From assembly GCF_014256275.1 (NCBI RefSeq), contig NZ_JACCFE010000002.1, positions 3,328,001 through 3,392,000 of the forward strand: 64,000 nucleotides of DNA, written 5' to 3'. Below are positions 8,179-17,827 of this stretch, in pieces; positions within the stretch are counted from its first letter, which is position 1; each line of letters starts with the position of its first letter. Both the position numbers and the translations under genes were made by a program. The notes below the pieces were generated by a model. It was not told where the DNA came from. It saw only the letters and a list, made by a program, of their open reading frames with translations, and ran no database searches. The DNA is from Rhodococcus sp. 4CII (lineage in GTDB: Bacteria > Actinomycetota > Actinomycetes > Mycobacteriales > Mycobacteriaceae).

Positions 8179-10074
8179 CTATTCGGAAACGCTATCGGGG
8201 AAGGCCGTCTGCGTGTATCCGCCGCGCAGGGTGCCCTCGATGTAGCTCGCCTTGCACGCGCGGCGGGCGATCTTGCCGCTCGACGTACGAGGAATCGAGC
8301 CCGCGGGCACCAGCAGGATGTCGCGCGCGGTGACCCCGTGCCTGGTCGACAACGCGGCCCGCACGGTGTCGGCGACGGGCTGCGGGTCGGCCTTGCCCGC
8401 ACCCGGTGCGCGCTCGGCCACGATCACGAGTTGCTCGGCCGAATCGTCCGCGTCGTAGTTCAGACCCGACTGCGTGTTCTCGAACACGACGGCGGGCAGC
8501 TGGTTGGCCGGGACCGCGAACGCGGCGACGAAGCCGGGACGCAGCGCGGTGCTGGCCTCCTGCGCCGAGAACTCGAGGTCCTGCGGGTAGTGGTTGCGGC
8601 CGTCGACGATCACGAGGTCCTTGACGCGGCCCGTGATGAACAGCTCACCGTCGATGTACACGCCGTAGTCGCCGGTGCGCATCCAGTTGGCGTCCTCGGG
8701 CGTGCCCTCCGCGTGGCTGCCCTCGGCGAGCCGGTTGGTGAGCTTGTTGTGGAACGTCTCGGCGGTCTCGTCGGTACGACCCCAGTACCCGATGCCGATG
8801 TTCTCGCCGTGCAACCAGATCTCCCCGACCCGGTCGTCGGGCTGCTCGATGCGCGACTCCGGGTCGACGATGGCAGCCCACTGGCTGCGCGCGACGTACC
8901 CGCAGGACACCTGCGGAATGGCGTTCTCGGCGTCCTGGTCCACCTTCACGACGCGGCCGGCGTTGAGCTCGTCACGATCGACGTAGATGACGCGGGCCTC
9001 GTCCGAGTGCCGGGTGGAGGACACGAACAGGGTGGCCTCGGCCATGCCGTACGACGGCTTGATCGCCGTCTTCGGCAGCCCGTACGGCGCGAACGCCTCG
9101 TTGAACTTGCGCATCGACGACGTGGTCACCGGCTCGCTGCCGTTGATCAGGCCGATGACGTTGCTCAGGTCGAGGCTCTCGCCGTTCTTCGGCAGACCGC
9201 GGGCGGCCGCGTGCTCGAACGCGAAGTTGGGTGCGGCCGCGAACGTGCCCGCACCGTCGGACACCGCTGCCAGCTCCTTGATCCACCGATACGGCCGCTG
9301 CACGAACGCGCGCGGACTCATGATGGTGATGTACTTGCCGCCCAGGGCGGGCAGGATGACCGTCAGCAGCCCCATGTCGTGGAACAGCGGCAACCAGGTG
9401 ACGCCACGCGAGTTCTCGTTGAGCTCGATGGAGTCGACCATCTGCAGCGCGTTGGTGCCCACCGCGCGGTGCGTGATCTCCACACCGGCGGGCACGCGGG
9501 TCGAGCCGGACGTGTACTGCAGGTAGGCGATGTCGTCGAGGTCGATCTCGGGGCGCACCCAGGATTCGCCGACGCTGTCGGGGATGGCGTCGACGGCGAT
9601 GATCCGGGGACGCTCGGCCGCCGGGAGGGACCGGAAGAACTGCCGAACACCCGCGGCGGAGGAGGTGGCCGTGAGGATGGCGGCAGGCTTGCAGTCACCG
9701 AGGACAGCGTGCAGGCGGTCGGTGTGGCCGGGCTCGTCCGGGTCGAACAGGGGCACCGAGATGGTTCCGGCGTGGATCGCGGCGAAGAAGGAGATGACGT
9801 AGTCGAGACCCTGCGGCGCCAGGACTGCGACTCGGTCGCCGGGCTTGGTGACCTGCTGGAGGCGAGCCGCGACGGCCCGCAACCGGTGACCGAACTGTTC
9901 CCAGGTCAGCTCCTGCGCTTCGCCGTCTCGGTCGCGCGAATAATCGATGTAGCGGTATGCCAGCTCGTCCGAGTTCTCCCGGGTGTGCCGCTGGACGTAA
10001 TCGACCAGCGTGCTTCCCGAGTCGAGCCTGATATGGCCCGTCTCGTCGATAAAATCATCGAACTTCGCGTTCAT
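8179..10074 (-). CDS. fadD32: Long-chain fatty acid AMP ligase FadD32
   Basis: A 631-residue fatty acyl-AMP ligase. The P-loop-like YTSGST motif is near residue 187, and later motifs include YGMAEATL and MRTGDYGVYIDGELFITGRVKDLVI. FadD32 activates the meromycolic acid as acyl-AMP and loads it on the N-terminal ACP of Pks13, the next gene 31 bp downstream. ATG at 10074 is chosen because a strong ribosome site (GGAGGAG) lies 6-7 bp upstream; a longer frame to 10116 lacks one. In the same transcription unit as pks13 and accD4. Confidence 0.95.
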   Translation of the reverse strand: MNAKFDDFIDETGHIRLDSGSTLVDYVQRHTRENSDELAYRYIDYSRDRDGEAQELTWEQFGHRLRAVAARLQQVTKPGDRVAVLAPQGLDYVISFFAAIHAGTISVPLFDPDEPGHTDRLHAVLGDCKPAAILTATSSAAGVRQFFRSLPAAERPRIIAVDAIPDSVGESWVRPEIDLDDIAYLQYTSGSTRVPAGVEITHRAVGTNALQMVDSIELNENSRGVTWLPLFHDMGLLTVILPALGGKYITIMSPRAFVQRPYRWIKELAAVSDGAGTFAAAPNFAFEHAAARGLPKNGESLDLSNVIGLINGSEPVTTSSMRKFNEAFAPYGLPKTAIKPSYGMAEATLFVSSTRHSDEARVIYVDRDELNAGRVVKVDQDAENAIPQVSCGYVARSQWAAIVDPESRIEQPDDRVGEIWLHGENIGIGYWGRTDETAETFHNKLTNRLAEGSHAEGTPEDANWMRTGDYGVYIDGELFITGRVKDLVIVDGRNHYPQDLEFSAQEASTALRPGFVAAFAVPANQLPAVVFENTQSGLNYDADDSAEQLVIVAERAPGAGKADPQPVADTVRAALSTRHGVTARDILLVPAGSIPRTSSGKIARRACKASYIEGTLRGGYTQTAFPDSVSE

Positions 10075-10261
10075 TCCATCTCCTCCGAAGCGATCACACA
10101 GGCATGCCACCGGCATGACTGCGCCCCAGACTTCCTTCGCCGAATCGGATCTTGTACAACTCGCGGGGAATGCCGTAACACGCCACTCACCCGAATAAGT
10201 TCATCGAGTCCAAACCATCGATATGTTACAGATTGGCATCGCCGCCCTCGGTACGCTGCGT

Positions 10262-11251
10262 CTACTCGCCCTTCAATTGCGAGATGATCGGCGCGAACGC
10301 TTCCATCTGTGTGGGGAACACACCGACGTAAGACATTGTCGTCTTTTCTCGCACCATACGGATCTGATCGGCGATCTCCTCGAAGCTTCCGATCGCGAGA
10401 TAAGGCGAGCTCAGGATGTCTTCGACGGACAGCTTGGTGTCGACCTCGATGTTCGGCGGGAAGCCCTGGTCGAGGGCGGCGAGCGCCATCTCGGCGGTCT
10501 GCTCCCGGTCGTCGGTGATGACGATCGTGGTGATGGTCCAGTTCAGTTCGATGTCGTCGAATCGGTCTCCGGCGGCCTCACGGATCCGGTCGACTCGTTC
10601 CATCGTTTTGTCGAGCGTGACCCCCGACAGCAGCAGCTTGCCTTCCTTGCTGGTCGGCGTGGCCACGGAGATGATGTCGGCGTACTTGGCGGCGAGGGCC
10701 AGCATCTTCGGGCCGCCACCACCGACAGCGATGGGGGGGCGCGGACCCTGCCGCGGCCGTGGGCTGCCCGTCAGTCCCTTGATCTGGTAGTACTTGCCGT
10801 CGAAGTTGCACTCCTGGCCGCGCAGCAGCACGTCGAGGATTTGCAGGGACTCCTCGAGCTTGGCGATCCGGACGCCCGGGCGTTCGTACTCGATGCCGCC
10901 CTTGTCGAACTCTTCCTTCATCCAGCCCGCGCCGATGCCCAGTTCGAGGCGGCCGCCCGACAGCACGTCGATGGTGGCGGCGTCCTTGGCGAGAATCGCC
11001 GGGTGCCGGAAGCCGTTGGCGAGGACGGCGGTGCCGAGGCGGATCTTGTCGGTGGCGACCGCGAGCGCCCCGAGCGCAGCGATCGGTCCGACCTGGTTGC
11101 CCAGGTGATCGGGGATCATGAAGCTGTCGAATCCGAGTTCCTCGGCCTTCTGCGCGAGCTTGACGAACCGACGCGCGCCGCCCTCGTCTGCGTTGCCCTC
11201 TCCGCCTGCCGCGAATCGGAACTTACGCAACGAGCTGGCGTCGGAACTCAT
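10262..11251 (-). CDS. F420-dependent LLM-class oxidoreductase (MSMEG_2516-type)
   Basis: A 329-residue luciferase-like TIM-barrel protein. Typical segments are AEELGFDSFMIPDH, IRLGTAVLANGFRHPAILAKDAATID and GRLELGIGAGWMKEEF. It resembles the TIGR03621 group of F420-using enzymes. Its substrate is unknown. ATG at 11251 is preceded by AGGAGAAGC. It lies upstream of fadD32 on the same strand with a 187-bp gap, so it is probably separately transcribed and may have nothing to do with mycolates. Confidence 0.82.
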   Translation of the reverse strand: MSSDASSLRKFRFAAGGEGNADEGGARRFVKLAQKAEELGFDSFMIPDHLGNQVGPIAALGALAVATDKIRLGTAVLANGFRHPAILAKDAATIDVLSGGRLELGIGAGWMKEEFDKGGIEYERPGVRIAKLEESLQILDVLLRGQECNFDGKYYQIKGLTGSPRPRQGPRPPIAVGGGGPKMLALAAKYADIISVATPTSKEGKLLLSGVTLDKTMERVDRIREAAGDRFDDIELNWTITTIVITDDREQTAEMALAALDQGFPPNIEVDTKLSVEDILSSPYLAIGSFEEIADQIRMVREKTTMSYVGVFPTQMEAFAPIISQLKGE

Positions 11252-11444
11252 GAATAGCTTCTCCTGTGGTGAAACGCCCCCGTTTCAGGACGTGAACATC
11301 GGTGGGTCGGGCACCGGTGGTACCGCAACAGTGCAGCACTCTACCGGTGCCGGGAAACGCACACTACCGGCCAGTACACGTCTCGTCTCTCTGTTTGGGA
11401 CGTTTCACGGCTCACCGGCCACGGTGAACTCATCCGCCACAAAA

Positions 11445-12425
11445 TCAACTGTGGGCCGGGGTCGGGGCGGCCTCGATCTTCTCGGCGGCCCAACCGGCGA
11501 TCCACTGCGTCGCGGTGGTGCCGGAGTCGTCCACCACGTACGAGTTGTACATCGCATGGACGGGGTTGTTGTTGTACTCGAGAAGTCGCAGCCCGCTGCC
11601 GATCCAATTGCTCGGCTTCAGCGCCTGCGCCGGGGCGTCGCAGATTCCGTCCGACGGGGCACAGATCTCGACTGCCCGATCGGTGAGATCCCCGAAACCG
11701 CCTGGCCGGGCACCGGTCATCGTGATGCCGGGGATCTGCAGTCCGGCCAGCGACAGTTCGGCGCCGACGCCGGCGACCGGCTGCCCGACGTTCGTCGCGG
11801 CGGCCGGGTCGCGGCGACCATCCGCGATGAGCCCGACACCCAGCACCAGATCCGCCGGAACGGGCCCGTTACCAGCGCCGATGCTCGACGCAACGTCACC
11901 GGCGATGACCGCGCCCTGGGAGAATCCGGTGAGCAGGAAGCTGGTGAGGGGGCACTCGGCGTGCCGGCGCACCAGGATGTCGTTGGTGGCGGCCGTACCG
12001 GCGCCGCGGCTGTTGTTGTACGACTGCTGCCCGTCCGGCGGGAACGCGACCGGGTTCGAGAACTGAGCGACGTACGGAACGGTGTACACGTCGGCGCGCG
12101 ACGACGGGAACTGCTCCTGCAGGGGTCGCGACACGTTGAGCATCAGCGACGCCGGATTGGCCGTGGGGTTGTACGGATCGTCCGTGGCGCTGGACTCCCA
12201 GGTGCCCGGGACGACCACCACCTGGACGTCGGGACAGCTCGCCGGCTGGGCGTTGGGACGTTCGGGACCGGGCGGGGTCGGGATCGGCTTGGGCAGCCTC
12301 CCGGCGAGGAGATACCAGAGCGCGATCACTGCGACGAGAATCACCAGCAGGATCACGATCAGCACCGTCAGCTTGCGCAGGAGGCTGCTCTTCTTCTTCT
12401 GCGTTCCGCGCCCGGTCGACGTCAT
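11445..12425 (-). CDS. Membrane-anchored cutinase-family esterase (Culp6/Rv3802c type)
   Basis: A 326-residue protein with a basic N-terminus, one membrane segment (about residues 19-41), a Pro-rich spacer and a cutinase alpha/beta hydrolase domain. The nucleophile motif is GFSQGA (Ser about 169). Later DGICDAP and NPVHAMY fit the Asp and His of the triad. The M. tuberculosis counterpart at this position, Rv3802c, is an essential envelope phospholipase/thioesterase, so a role in mycolate-layer lipid turnover is likely by synteny. It ends 6 bp after the lipoprotein gene upstream begins, suggesting one operon. Confidence 0.86.
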   Translation of the reverse strand: MTSTGRGTQKKKSSLLRKLTVLIVILLVILVAVIALWYLLAGRLPKPIPTPPGPERPNAQPASCPDVQVVVVPGTWESSATDDPYNPTANPASLMLNVSRPLQEQFPSSRADVYTVPYVAQFSNPVAFPPDGQQSYNNSRGAGTAATNDILVRRHAECPLTSFLLTGFSQGAVIAGDVASSIGAGNGPVPADLVLGVGLIADGRRDPAAATNVGQPVAGVGAELSLAGLQIPGITMTGARPGGFGDLTDRAVEICAPSDGICDAPAQALKPSNWIGSGLRLLEYNNNPVHAMYNSYVVDDSGTTATQWIAGWAAEKIEAAPTPAHS

Positions 12426-12431
12426 CGGCGT

Positions 12432-13025
12432 CTACTTGCAGTAGGTCGCGTGGGCGACATCCATGTACGTCTGTGCGTTGGCCGTGGCCTGCTCCTGGGT
12501 CAGTTCCTGACCCGCAGCGGACGCTTCGGTGCCGACCATCGCTGTGACGAACACCATCGTGTCGGCGTCGCTCTTGCCTTCGGCCTTGGCCTGGCAGATG
12601 AAGTCGGCGGTGCTCACGGCCATCGTGCCGTCGGCGGCCGGCGCGATGCCCTTGCTCTTCAGCGCGTCGAGGAACTTCTGGCCGTCGGCGCTGACCGGGA
12701 CCTCACTGGGGCCGGGGAAATCGTTCGGAACCGCTTCGGGCTGCTTCGGCGGCGCCGTCGCCGCCTCGCCGGGGCTCGTCACCGGCGCCGAGGCCGAAGC
12801 CGACGCCGACGCCGACGCCGAAGCCGAAGCGCTGGGCGCGGCGGACGCCGAACTCTCGGCGGTGCTGGACGCAGCAGCGGATGTCGTTGCGCTGGTGGAC
12901 GGATTGGACGTCGCCGTGGAGTCGTCGCTACCGCACCCGACCAACAATCCGCTCGCTGCGACGGCGAGCGCGCCTACCGCGATCGCCCGTCGGAAGGTGG
13001 TGCTGATACGTGAGTGCTGCGGCAT
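12432..13025 (-). CDS. DUF732-type lipoprotein with Ser/Ala-rich spacer
   Basis: A 197-residue protein. The signal peptide ends in a lipobox (GLLVGC), so it is probably lipidated and surface-exposed. A low-complexity spacer rich in SA dipeptides (about residues 45-85) follows. The C-terminal ~95 residues resemble DUF732 (DGQKFLDALKSKGI ... ICQAKAEGKS ... AHATYC), a small actinobacterial secreted domain of unknown function with two conserved cysteines. ATG start. It lies 6 bp upstream of the cutinase gene, suggesting joint expression. Confidence 0.75.
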   Translation of the reverse strand: MPQHSRISTTFRRAIAVGALAVAASGLLVGCGSDDSTATSNPSTSATTSAAASSTAESSASAAPSASASASASASASASAPVTSPGEAATAPPKQPEAVPNDFPGPSEVPVSADGQKFLDALKSKGIAPAADGTMAVSTADFICQAKAEGKSDADTMVFVTAMVGTEASAAGQELTQEQATANAQTYMDVAHATYCK

Positions 13026-13151
13026 CTATTTCCGTCCTTGCTTTCCAAGTCGTTGTCTCTCGACAGGGTACAGACGCAGATCGGGCGGAACCCTGGTCTA
13101 CCGAACCCGGCTCCGCCCGCTGCGCGTGAGATTTCTAGTGTTGCCGGGCCA

Positions 13152-15056
13152 TCAGTGAATCTCGGCTTTGTTGTCGATCACTGTGACGTAACCGGTCTGG
13201 AAGTTCTGCTGGACACCGCCGGGAATGGCGAACTTGTCGCTGATCGGGAATCCGAGCCGGCCGCCCTCGTAGCCCGCGCTCTTCCAGGCGTCGAAGATCG
13301 GTCCGTTCTCGACGGCCCAGGCGCCCGACCGCGGACTCCAGTAGATGTTGCCGTTCTCGAACTGGTTGAACCTGCCGCCGTCCTTGACGGCGATCTCGCT
13401 GGTCTTCGGGAATCCGAGCCAGCCGCCCTCGTAGCCGAGTTCGGCGTACTTGCCCATGATCATTCCCTGCACGCCGTGGGTGCCGTTCGTGGGACTGAAG
13501 TACATGGCGCCGATCTCGAAGCCCTGCACCGCACCGTCCTTGCCGGGGGTGGGAACTTCCTCGGCCACCGGGTACCCGAGGGGTCCACCCTCCCAGCCCT
13601 GGCGCGCCCACTCGTCGCGGATCGCGCCGCGGACGGCGTGCGCGCCGGTCTGCGGCGTCCAGTAGATGGAACCGTGCTCGAAGTGGTTGAAGCGACCGCG
13701 GCCGTCGGGGGTGCCCAGCTCCGGCGTCGTCGGGTAGCCGAGCGGCCCGCCGGGACCACCGGTCGCCTGGTAGACGCCGCCGATGGCACCGGCTACCGGC
13801 TGGGCGCCGGTGTCGGACTTCGCGAAGATCCGGCCGTTGCGGAAGTCCTGGACCGTTCCGCCCGCGAGGCTGTACTCGGGGGTGAGGCAGTCACCGATCC
13901 ACGGGTTGGCGCCCGCAACCCCGGCGATGGAACCACCGGTGGTGCAGGCCGGCTTCTCGGGTTCGACGTCGACGGCGCCGGCAAGCTGCGGCCACAGCTG
14001 GTGCAGTTCGAACTGCCAGTACGGCCACGAGTGGGTACCGGACGGCCGGTAGTTGACCTGTGCCGGGATGCCCAGCTTGTTGAGCTTGGTCGCGAAGGTC
14101 TGGGAGGTGAGGCGAGAGAGGATCTCGAGCCCCATACCCGCGTAGTTGGTGCTGACACCGGGGATCCCGGACGGCTGATCGTACGGCCCGGTGGTTCCGC
14201 TGCCGCTGGAGATGTAGAGGCTGACGCCCTTGAGCTTGTCGGCAAGCAGATAGGGGTCGTGCTCCTCCCACGCCGAGCTGGTCGGGGGACCCCACATCGC
14301 GTTCGCATCGAATCCGCCCGCGTCGCTCATCGCGTACGCGACGGCCTGCGGCATGCCGAGCGCGGTGGTGGTGAGCATGCCCGACAACGAGGCGGCGAAC
14401 TTGAAGAATCCGTGGTTGCGGGCCGCGAGGAACATCGCGGACGTGCCGCCCATCGAGAGACCGACCACGCCGCGGGTCTGGGTGGTGCGCCAGTCGCTCT
14501 CGAGGATCGGGGGCAGTTCCTTCGTGAGGAACGTCTCCCACTGGTAATTCTGGCCGTTGTCCTGGGCCACCCAGTCGGAGTAGAAGCTGGACTGCCCGCC
14601 CACCGGGAGGACGACGTTGATGTTCTTGTCGGCGAAGAACGATTGGGCGTCGGTCTCGAGAGTCCAGCCGTTCTCGTTGTCCTGCGCGCGGAGACCGTCG
14701 AGCATGTAGACGGACGGGAACTTCTCCGTCGGCTTCGAGTTCCAGTCGCGCGCCAGCAGCATCTGCACCTGGATCGGCACCCCCATCGACGGGGAGTTGA
14801 TCCAGATCGCGACGCGACGGTCGGAGAGCCAGTCGACGTGATGGATCGTCGCGCCGGTGGGCGCCTGCGTTGTCACCGGCGCCTGCGCGGCGGCGGGTGC
14901 CGCGTGGACGACCGGGAGAGCCGACGCGGTGGCGGTCTGGGTGAACCCGACCGCCACCGGCACCACGAGCACGGCGGCAAGCGAGGCGAGCGTCCGCCTT
15001 CGAACATTTCCGGCCGACGAACGCTGACGTCCTGCCCTGAACAGGCCTACTCGCAT
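13152..15056 (-). CDS. Antigen 85-type mycolyltransferase fused to LGFP repeats
   Basis: A 634-residue secreted protein. A basic leader and signal sequence precede an antigen 85 esterase domain (YMLDGLRAQDNENGW, nucleophile GLSMGG, His in GTHSWPYW). The C-terminal ~250 residues carry about five LGFP cell-wall-binding repeats (GPLGYPTTPELGTPDG, GWLGFPKTSEIAV and so on), like corynebacterial Cop1/PS1. It likely transfers mycolates to trehalose or arabinogalactan while held to the wall by the repeats. ATG at 15056 is preferred. It is the third of three consecutive antigen 85 genes on this strand. Confidence 0.9.
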   Translation of the reverse strand: MRVGLFRAGRQRSSAGNVRRRTLASLAAVLVVPVAVGFTQTATASALPVVHAAPAAAQAPVTTQAPTGATIHHVDWLSDRRVAIWINSPSMGVPIQVQMLLARDWNSKPTEKFPSVYMLDGLRAQDNENGWTLETDAQSFFADKNINVVLPVGGQSSFYSDWVAQDNGQNYQWETFLTKELPPILESDWRTTQTRGVVGLSMGGTSAMFLAARNHGFFKFAASLSGMLTTTALGMPQAVAYAMSDAGGFDANAMWGPPTSSAWEEHDPYLLADKLKGVSLYISSGSGTTGPYDQPSGIPGVSTNYAGMGLEILSRLTSQTFATKLNKLGIPAQVNYRPSGTHSWPYWQFELHQLWPQLAGAVDVEPEKPACTTGGSIAGVAGANPWIGDCLTPEYSLAGGTVQDFRNGRIFAKSDTGAQPVAGAIGGVYQATGGPGGPLGYPTTPELGTPDGRGRFNHFEHGSIYWTPQTGAHAVRGAIRDEWARQGWEGGPLGYPVAEEVPTPGKDGAVQGFEIGAMYFSPTNGTHGVQGMIMGKYAELGYEGGWLGFPKTSEIAVKDGGRFNQFENGNIYWSPRSGAWAVENGPIFDAWKSAGYEGGRLGFPISDKFAIPGGVQQNFQTGYVTVIDNKAEIH

Positions 15057-15189
15057 GACGGTCACTCTCTCTCTGCGCGTCGAGGCCGGAGCACGGAGCA
15101 CGGCCTCGCGTTCCGGTTCTTTCTACACGCAAACAACAGACGAGTGGGGGTGCCGCGCTGTTACAGCTGGTGCAATTGTTACGTCCCAG

Positions 15190-16185
15190 CTACCCGATCG
15201 TGTTGCCGAGGTCGCCGGCCAGATCGTGGATCTGCTGCTGCCAGTAACGCCACGTGTGGATGCCGCGGGGCGGGAAGCTGTAGGTGACGTTCTGCGCGCC
15301 GAGGGTCGCCATCTTGACCTGGAACGCACGGGTGTTCGCCAGCGACAAAGCCTCGAGGCTCGCACCGGTGGTGGCGTTGAACACGTCCAAACCGCTGGTC
15401 GGCGCCGGGCCACCGGGGGCAGGGATGCCGTTGGCGGCCGACACCCACAGGCGGGTGTTGTTGTCGCGGAGCTTGTTCGCGAACACGAACGGGTCGTTGC
15501 GCAGCCACGCCGGGTTCCACGGCGGGCCCCACATGGCGTCGACGTTGTAGCGCCCGGCGTCGAGCATCGCGACACGGATCGCCTCACGCATACCCGGGGC
15601 GGAGATGTTCAGGTACCCCGACAGCGATCCGGCGTAGTTGAACTGCTCCGGGTGGTAGGCGGCGAGGGTGAGCGCCGCGCTGCCGCCCATCGACAGGCCG
15701 ATGACGCCGTTGCGGGTCGACTGGAAGCCCAGCCGGTTCGCCAGCGCGTCACGGAGCTCCTCGGTGAGGAACGTCTCCCACTTGTACGGCGTCTTCTGGC
15801 CGTTGAAGTTCGAGTTCGACAACCAGTCGGAGTAGAAGCTGGACTGCCCACCGACCGGCTGGACGACGTTGATGTTCTGCGAGGCGAGGAACGGACCCGC
15901 GTCGGTGTTGATCTCCCAGCCGCTCAGGTCGTCCTGCGCACGCAGACCGTCGAGCAGGTAGACGACGCGGTTGGTGTTGCCGTCGGCGGCACGCCAGATG
16001 CGGCTCTTGACCGGACCCATGCTGGAGTCGACCCAGACGTCCTGCGCGGCGGGGTCGAAGGCGGCGGATGCGGTTGCGCCGCCGCCCACCATGGTCACGC
16101 CCAGAGGCAGTGCGACCGCCAGAGCAATTGCGGCGGCAGTACGCCTGGCCCATCCGCTTGTTCTCGTCGAACCCCCAACTCGCAT
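15190..16185 (-). CDS. Antigen 85-type mycolyltransferase
   Basis: A 331-residue secreted esterase of the antigen 85 family: cleavable signal peptide, substrate-side YLLDGLRAQDDLSGWEI, nucleophile GLSMGG, and His in HTWRYWQQQ. It has no LGFP tail. Family members move a mycolate from trehalose monomycolate to another trehalose or to arabinogalactan. ATG at 16185 follows AGGGAAG. It is very similar to the adjacent gene at 16479-17489 (for example AGSLSGYLNISAPGMREAIR occurs in both), indicating a tandem duplication. Confidence 0.93.
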   Translation of the reverse strand: MRVGGSTRTSGWARRTAAAIALAVALPLGVTMVGGGATASAAFDPAAQDVWVDSSMGPVKSRIWRAADGNTNRVVYLLDGLRAQDDLSGWEINTDAGPFLASQNINVVQPVGGQSSFYSDWLSNSNFNGQKTPYKWETFLTEELRDALANRLGFQSTRNGVIGLSMGGSAALTLAAYHPEQFNYAGSLSGYLNISAPGMREAIRVAMLDAGRYNVDAMWGPPWNPAWLRNDPFVFANKLRDNNTRLWVSAANGIPAPGGPAPTSGLDVFNATTGASLEALSLANTRAFQVKMATLGAQNVTYSFPPRGIHTWRYWQQQIHDLAGDLGNTIG

Positions 16186-16267
16186 GAACTCGTCTTCCCT
16201 CCGCTTGATGCGTCTTGCGCCGCGGCCGCGGCAACCACTCGATAACTCTCGTGAAAATCTCACGTAC

Positions 16268-16307
16268 AGACGCCACCCGCACAGCGATCACTGCGCGGGT
16301 GGCGTCT
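16268..16307. other. Perfect 13-bp inverted repeat between two antigen 85 genes
   Basis: AGACGCCACCCGC at 16268-16280 pairs perfectly with 16295-16307 across a 14-nt loop. It lies 83 bp upstream of the antigen 85 gene starting at 16185. It could be a leader hairpin, a second terminator for the preceding gene, or a regulatory structure. Confidence 0.55.
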
Positions 16308-16422
16308 CGACGGAATCACCTTACTGACAAAACGTTCCGTTGTGCACTCCCGGGGGCGAACGGATTCCGAGGCATTCCTCTCACCCCTCCGATGTGGGAC
16401 GGTGCACTTCAGAACGCACGAG

Positions 16423-16451
16423 TGCCGCCCCGCCGGTGAGGCGGGGCGGCA
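16423..16451 (-). terminator. GC-rich hairpin terminator after an antigen 85 gene
   Basis: A perfect 12-bp inverted repeat (16423-16434 with 16440-16451, 5-nt loop) starts 27 bp past the stop codon at 16479. No T-run follows, which is common in actinobacterial terminators. Confidence 0.6.
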
Positions 16452-16478
16452 GTCGCCACGAACATGGTGGCGTCTAGA

Positions 16479-17489
16479 TCACCAGGCGCCGAGCGTGTCC
16501 AGGATCTGGCCACGAGCCTTCCACAGCTCCGCACCCCAGTACGGCCACGAGTGCGTGCCGTTGGCCGGGAAGTCGAAGGTGGCCGGGACACCGAGGCTGG
16601 CCAGACGCACCTGGAAGGCGCGGGTGTTGGCCAGGGCGAGGGCTTCGAGACCCATGCCGTTCGCGGTGTTGTAGTAGTCGATCGGAGCGCTCGGGTGGTC
16701 GAATTCGCCGGGCAGACCGCTGGCGGCCGAGATGAACATCGACAGGCCGTTCAGGCGCGGAGCGAACACGAACGGGTCGTTGCGCAGCCACGCCGGGTTC
16801 CACGGCGGGCCCCACATCGAGTCGACGTTGAAGCGGCCGGCGTCGAGCATCGCCACACGGATCGCCTCACGCATACCGGGAGCCGAGATGTTCAGGTACC
16901 CGGACAGCGAACCGGCGAACTTGAACTGGTCGCGGTGGTACGCCGCGAGCGTGAGGGCGGCGCTGCCACCCATCGACAGGCCGAGGACGGCGTTGTTGGT
17001 GCGCGAGACGCCGTAGTTGGCCAGGAAGTCGGGCAGTTCCTGCGTCAGGAACGTCTCCCACTTGTAGGTGACGGGCTGTCCGTTGAAGTTGCTCGCCGAG
17101 TACCAGTCCGAGTAGAAGCTGGACTCGCCACCGACAGGCATGACCAGGGTCACGTTGTCGTTGCGGTACTGGTCGAATGCGTTGGTCTCGAAGCTCCACG
17201 CGTTGCGGTCGTTGCGGGCACGCAGGCCGTCGAGCAGGTACAGCGCGGAGCTACCGCCGCGGGCCGCCCACTGGACCTGGACCTTGATCGGACCCATGGA
17301 AGAGGGAACCCACAGTTCCTCGTAGCCACCGGCCGGCGCGGTCTTGGCGGGACCCGCGTGCGTCGGTGCTGCTGCGGCGACGGCTCCACCAGCGATTCCT
17401 GCGCCCACAGGCAGTACCAGTGCGACGGCACCGATGGCCATCGCACGCTGCTTGAGGCGCTGAGACAACCTCGGTCTGGCAAAACGCAT
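16479..17489 (-). CDS. Antigen 85-type mycolyltransferase
   Basis: A 336-residue secreted antigen 85 protein with signal peptide, YLLDGLRARNDRNAW segment, GLSMGG nucleophile and GTHSWPYWG histidine region. It should carry out mycolyl transfer at the outer face of the cell, with a WVPSSMGPIKVQVQW start to the mature domain as in fbp proteins. ATG at 17489 follows a purine-rich GAGAGAGAG tract; the frame remains open further upstream but that part has no ribosome site and reads as leader. It is first in the tandem of three and nearest to aftB, as in mycobacteria. Confidence 0.94.
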   Translation of the reverse strand: MRFARPRLSQRLKQRAMAIGAVALVLPVGAGIAGGAVAAAAPTHAGPAKTAPAGGYEELWVPSSMGPIKVQVQWAARGGSSALYLLDGLRARNDRNAWSFETNAFDQYRNDNVTLVMPVGGESSFYSDWYSASNFNGQPVTYKWETFLTQELPDFLANYGVSRTNNAVLGLSMGGSAALTLAAYHRDQFKFAGSLSGYLNISAPGMREAIRVAMLDAGRFNVDSMWGPPWNPAWLRNDPFVFAPRLNGLSMFISAASGLPGEFDHPSAPIDYYNTANGMGLEALALANTRAFQVRLASLGVPATFDFPANGTHSWPYWGAELWKARGQILDTLGAW

Positions 17490-17827
17490 GAATACTGCTC
17501 TCTCTCTTCGTCTGCGGACTCCGCCAACTGGGCGGCTCCGGCGGATTCCGTCGGGGAACAGGCGACCTGCCAACCCGGGCATGAAGCCAGGTCGGCAGCG
17601 GACCTCTTCCAAGTCACACTGCGCTTGGTGGACTGTATGTCACCCAAAGTTCCCTGACAAACGCTCGCAGAACGTTTTCCGGAGAACTTCCAGACCACCG
17701 TTACTGATGACTCATCATCGACGTACATCGTCGCCGACAGTTCCAGCGTTACACGAACGAGATCTGATGTTCCGACATCGAGATCTGCCCGGGACACCGC
17801 AGTGACACGGGCCCCGCCCGGTTCGCC
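17490..17827 (-). other. Intergenic region between aftB and the antigen 85 genes
   Basis: These 338 bp separate the aftB stop from the first antigen 85 gene. I see no gene. On the minus strand there is one reasonable promoter-like pair (17632-17660, listed separately). There is no clear terminator for aftB. Confidence 0.5.
17632..17660 (-). promoter_or_regulatory. Possible promoter for the antigen 85 gene
   Basis: Read on the minus strand, TTGTCA is followed after exactly 17 bp by TACAGT. The first hexamer matches five of six bases of TTGACA; the second is a weak -10. It lies about 143 bp upstream of the ATG at 17489, implying a long leader if used. Confidence 0.3.

Noticed and set aside
3078..8333. 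A 1751-codon open frame on the plus strand opposite pks13
   Set aside because: It is Arg/Leu/Asp/Val-rich without domains and mirrors the pks13 codon pattern; long antisense frames are expected in GC-rich coding DNA.
13014..15287. A 757-codon plus-strand frame opposite the LGFP antigen 85 gene
   Set aside because: Low-complexity Arg/Val/Gly-rich translation, no domain; antisense shadow.
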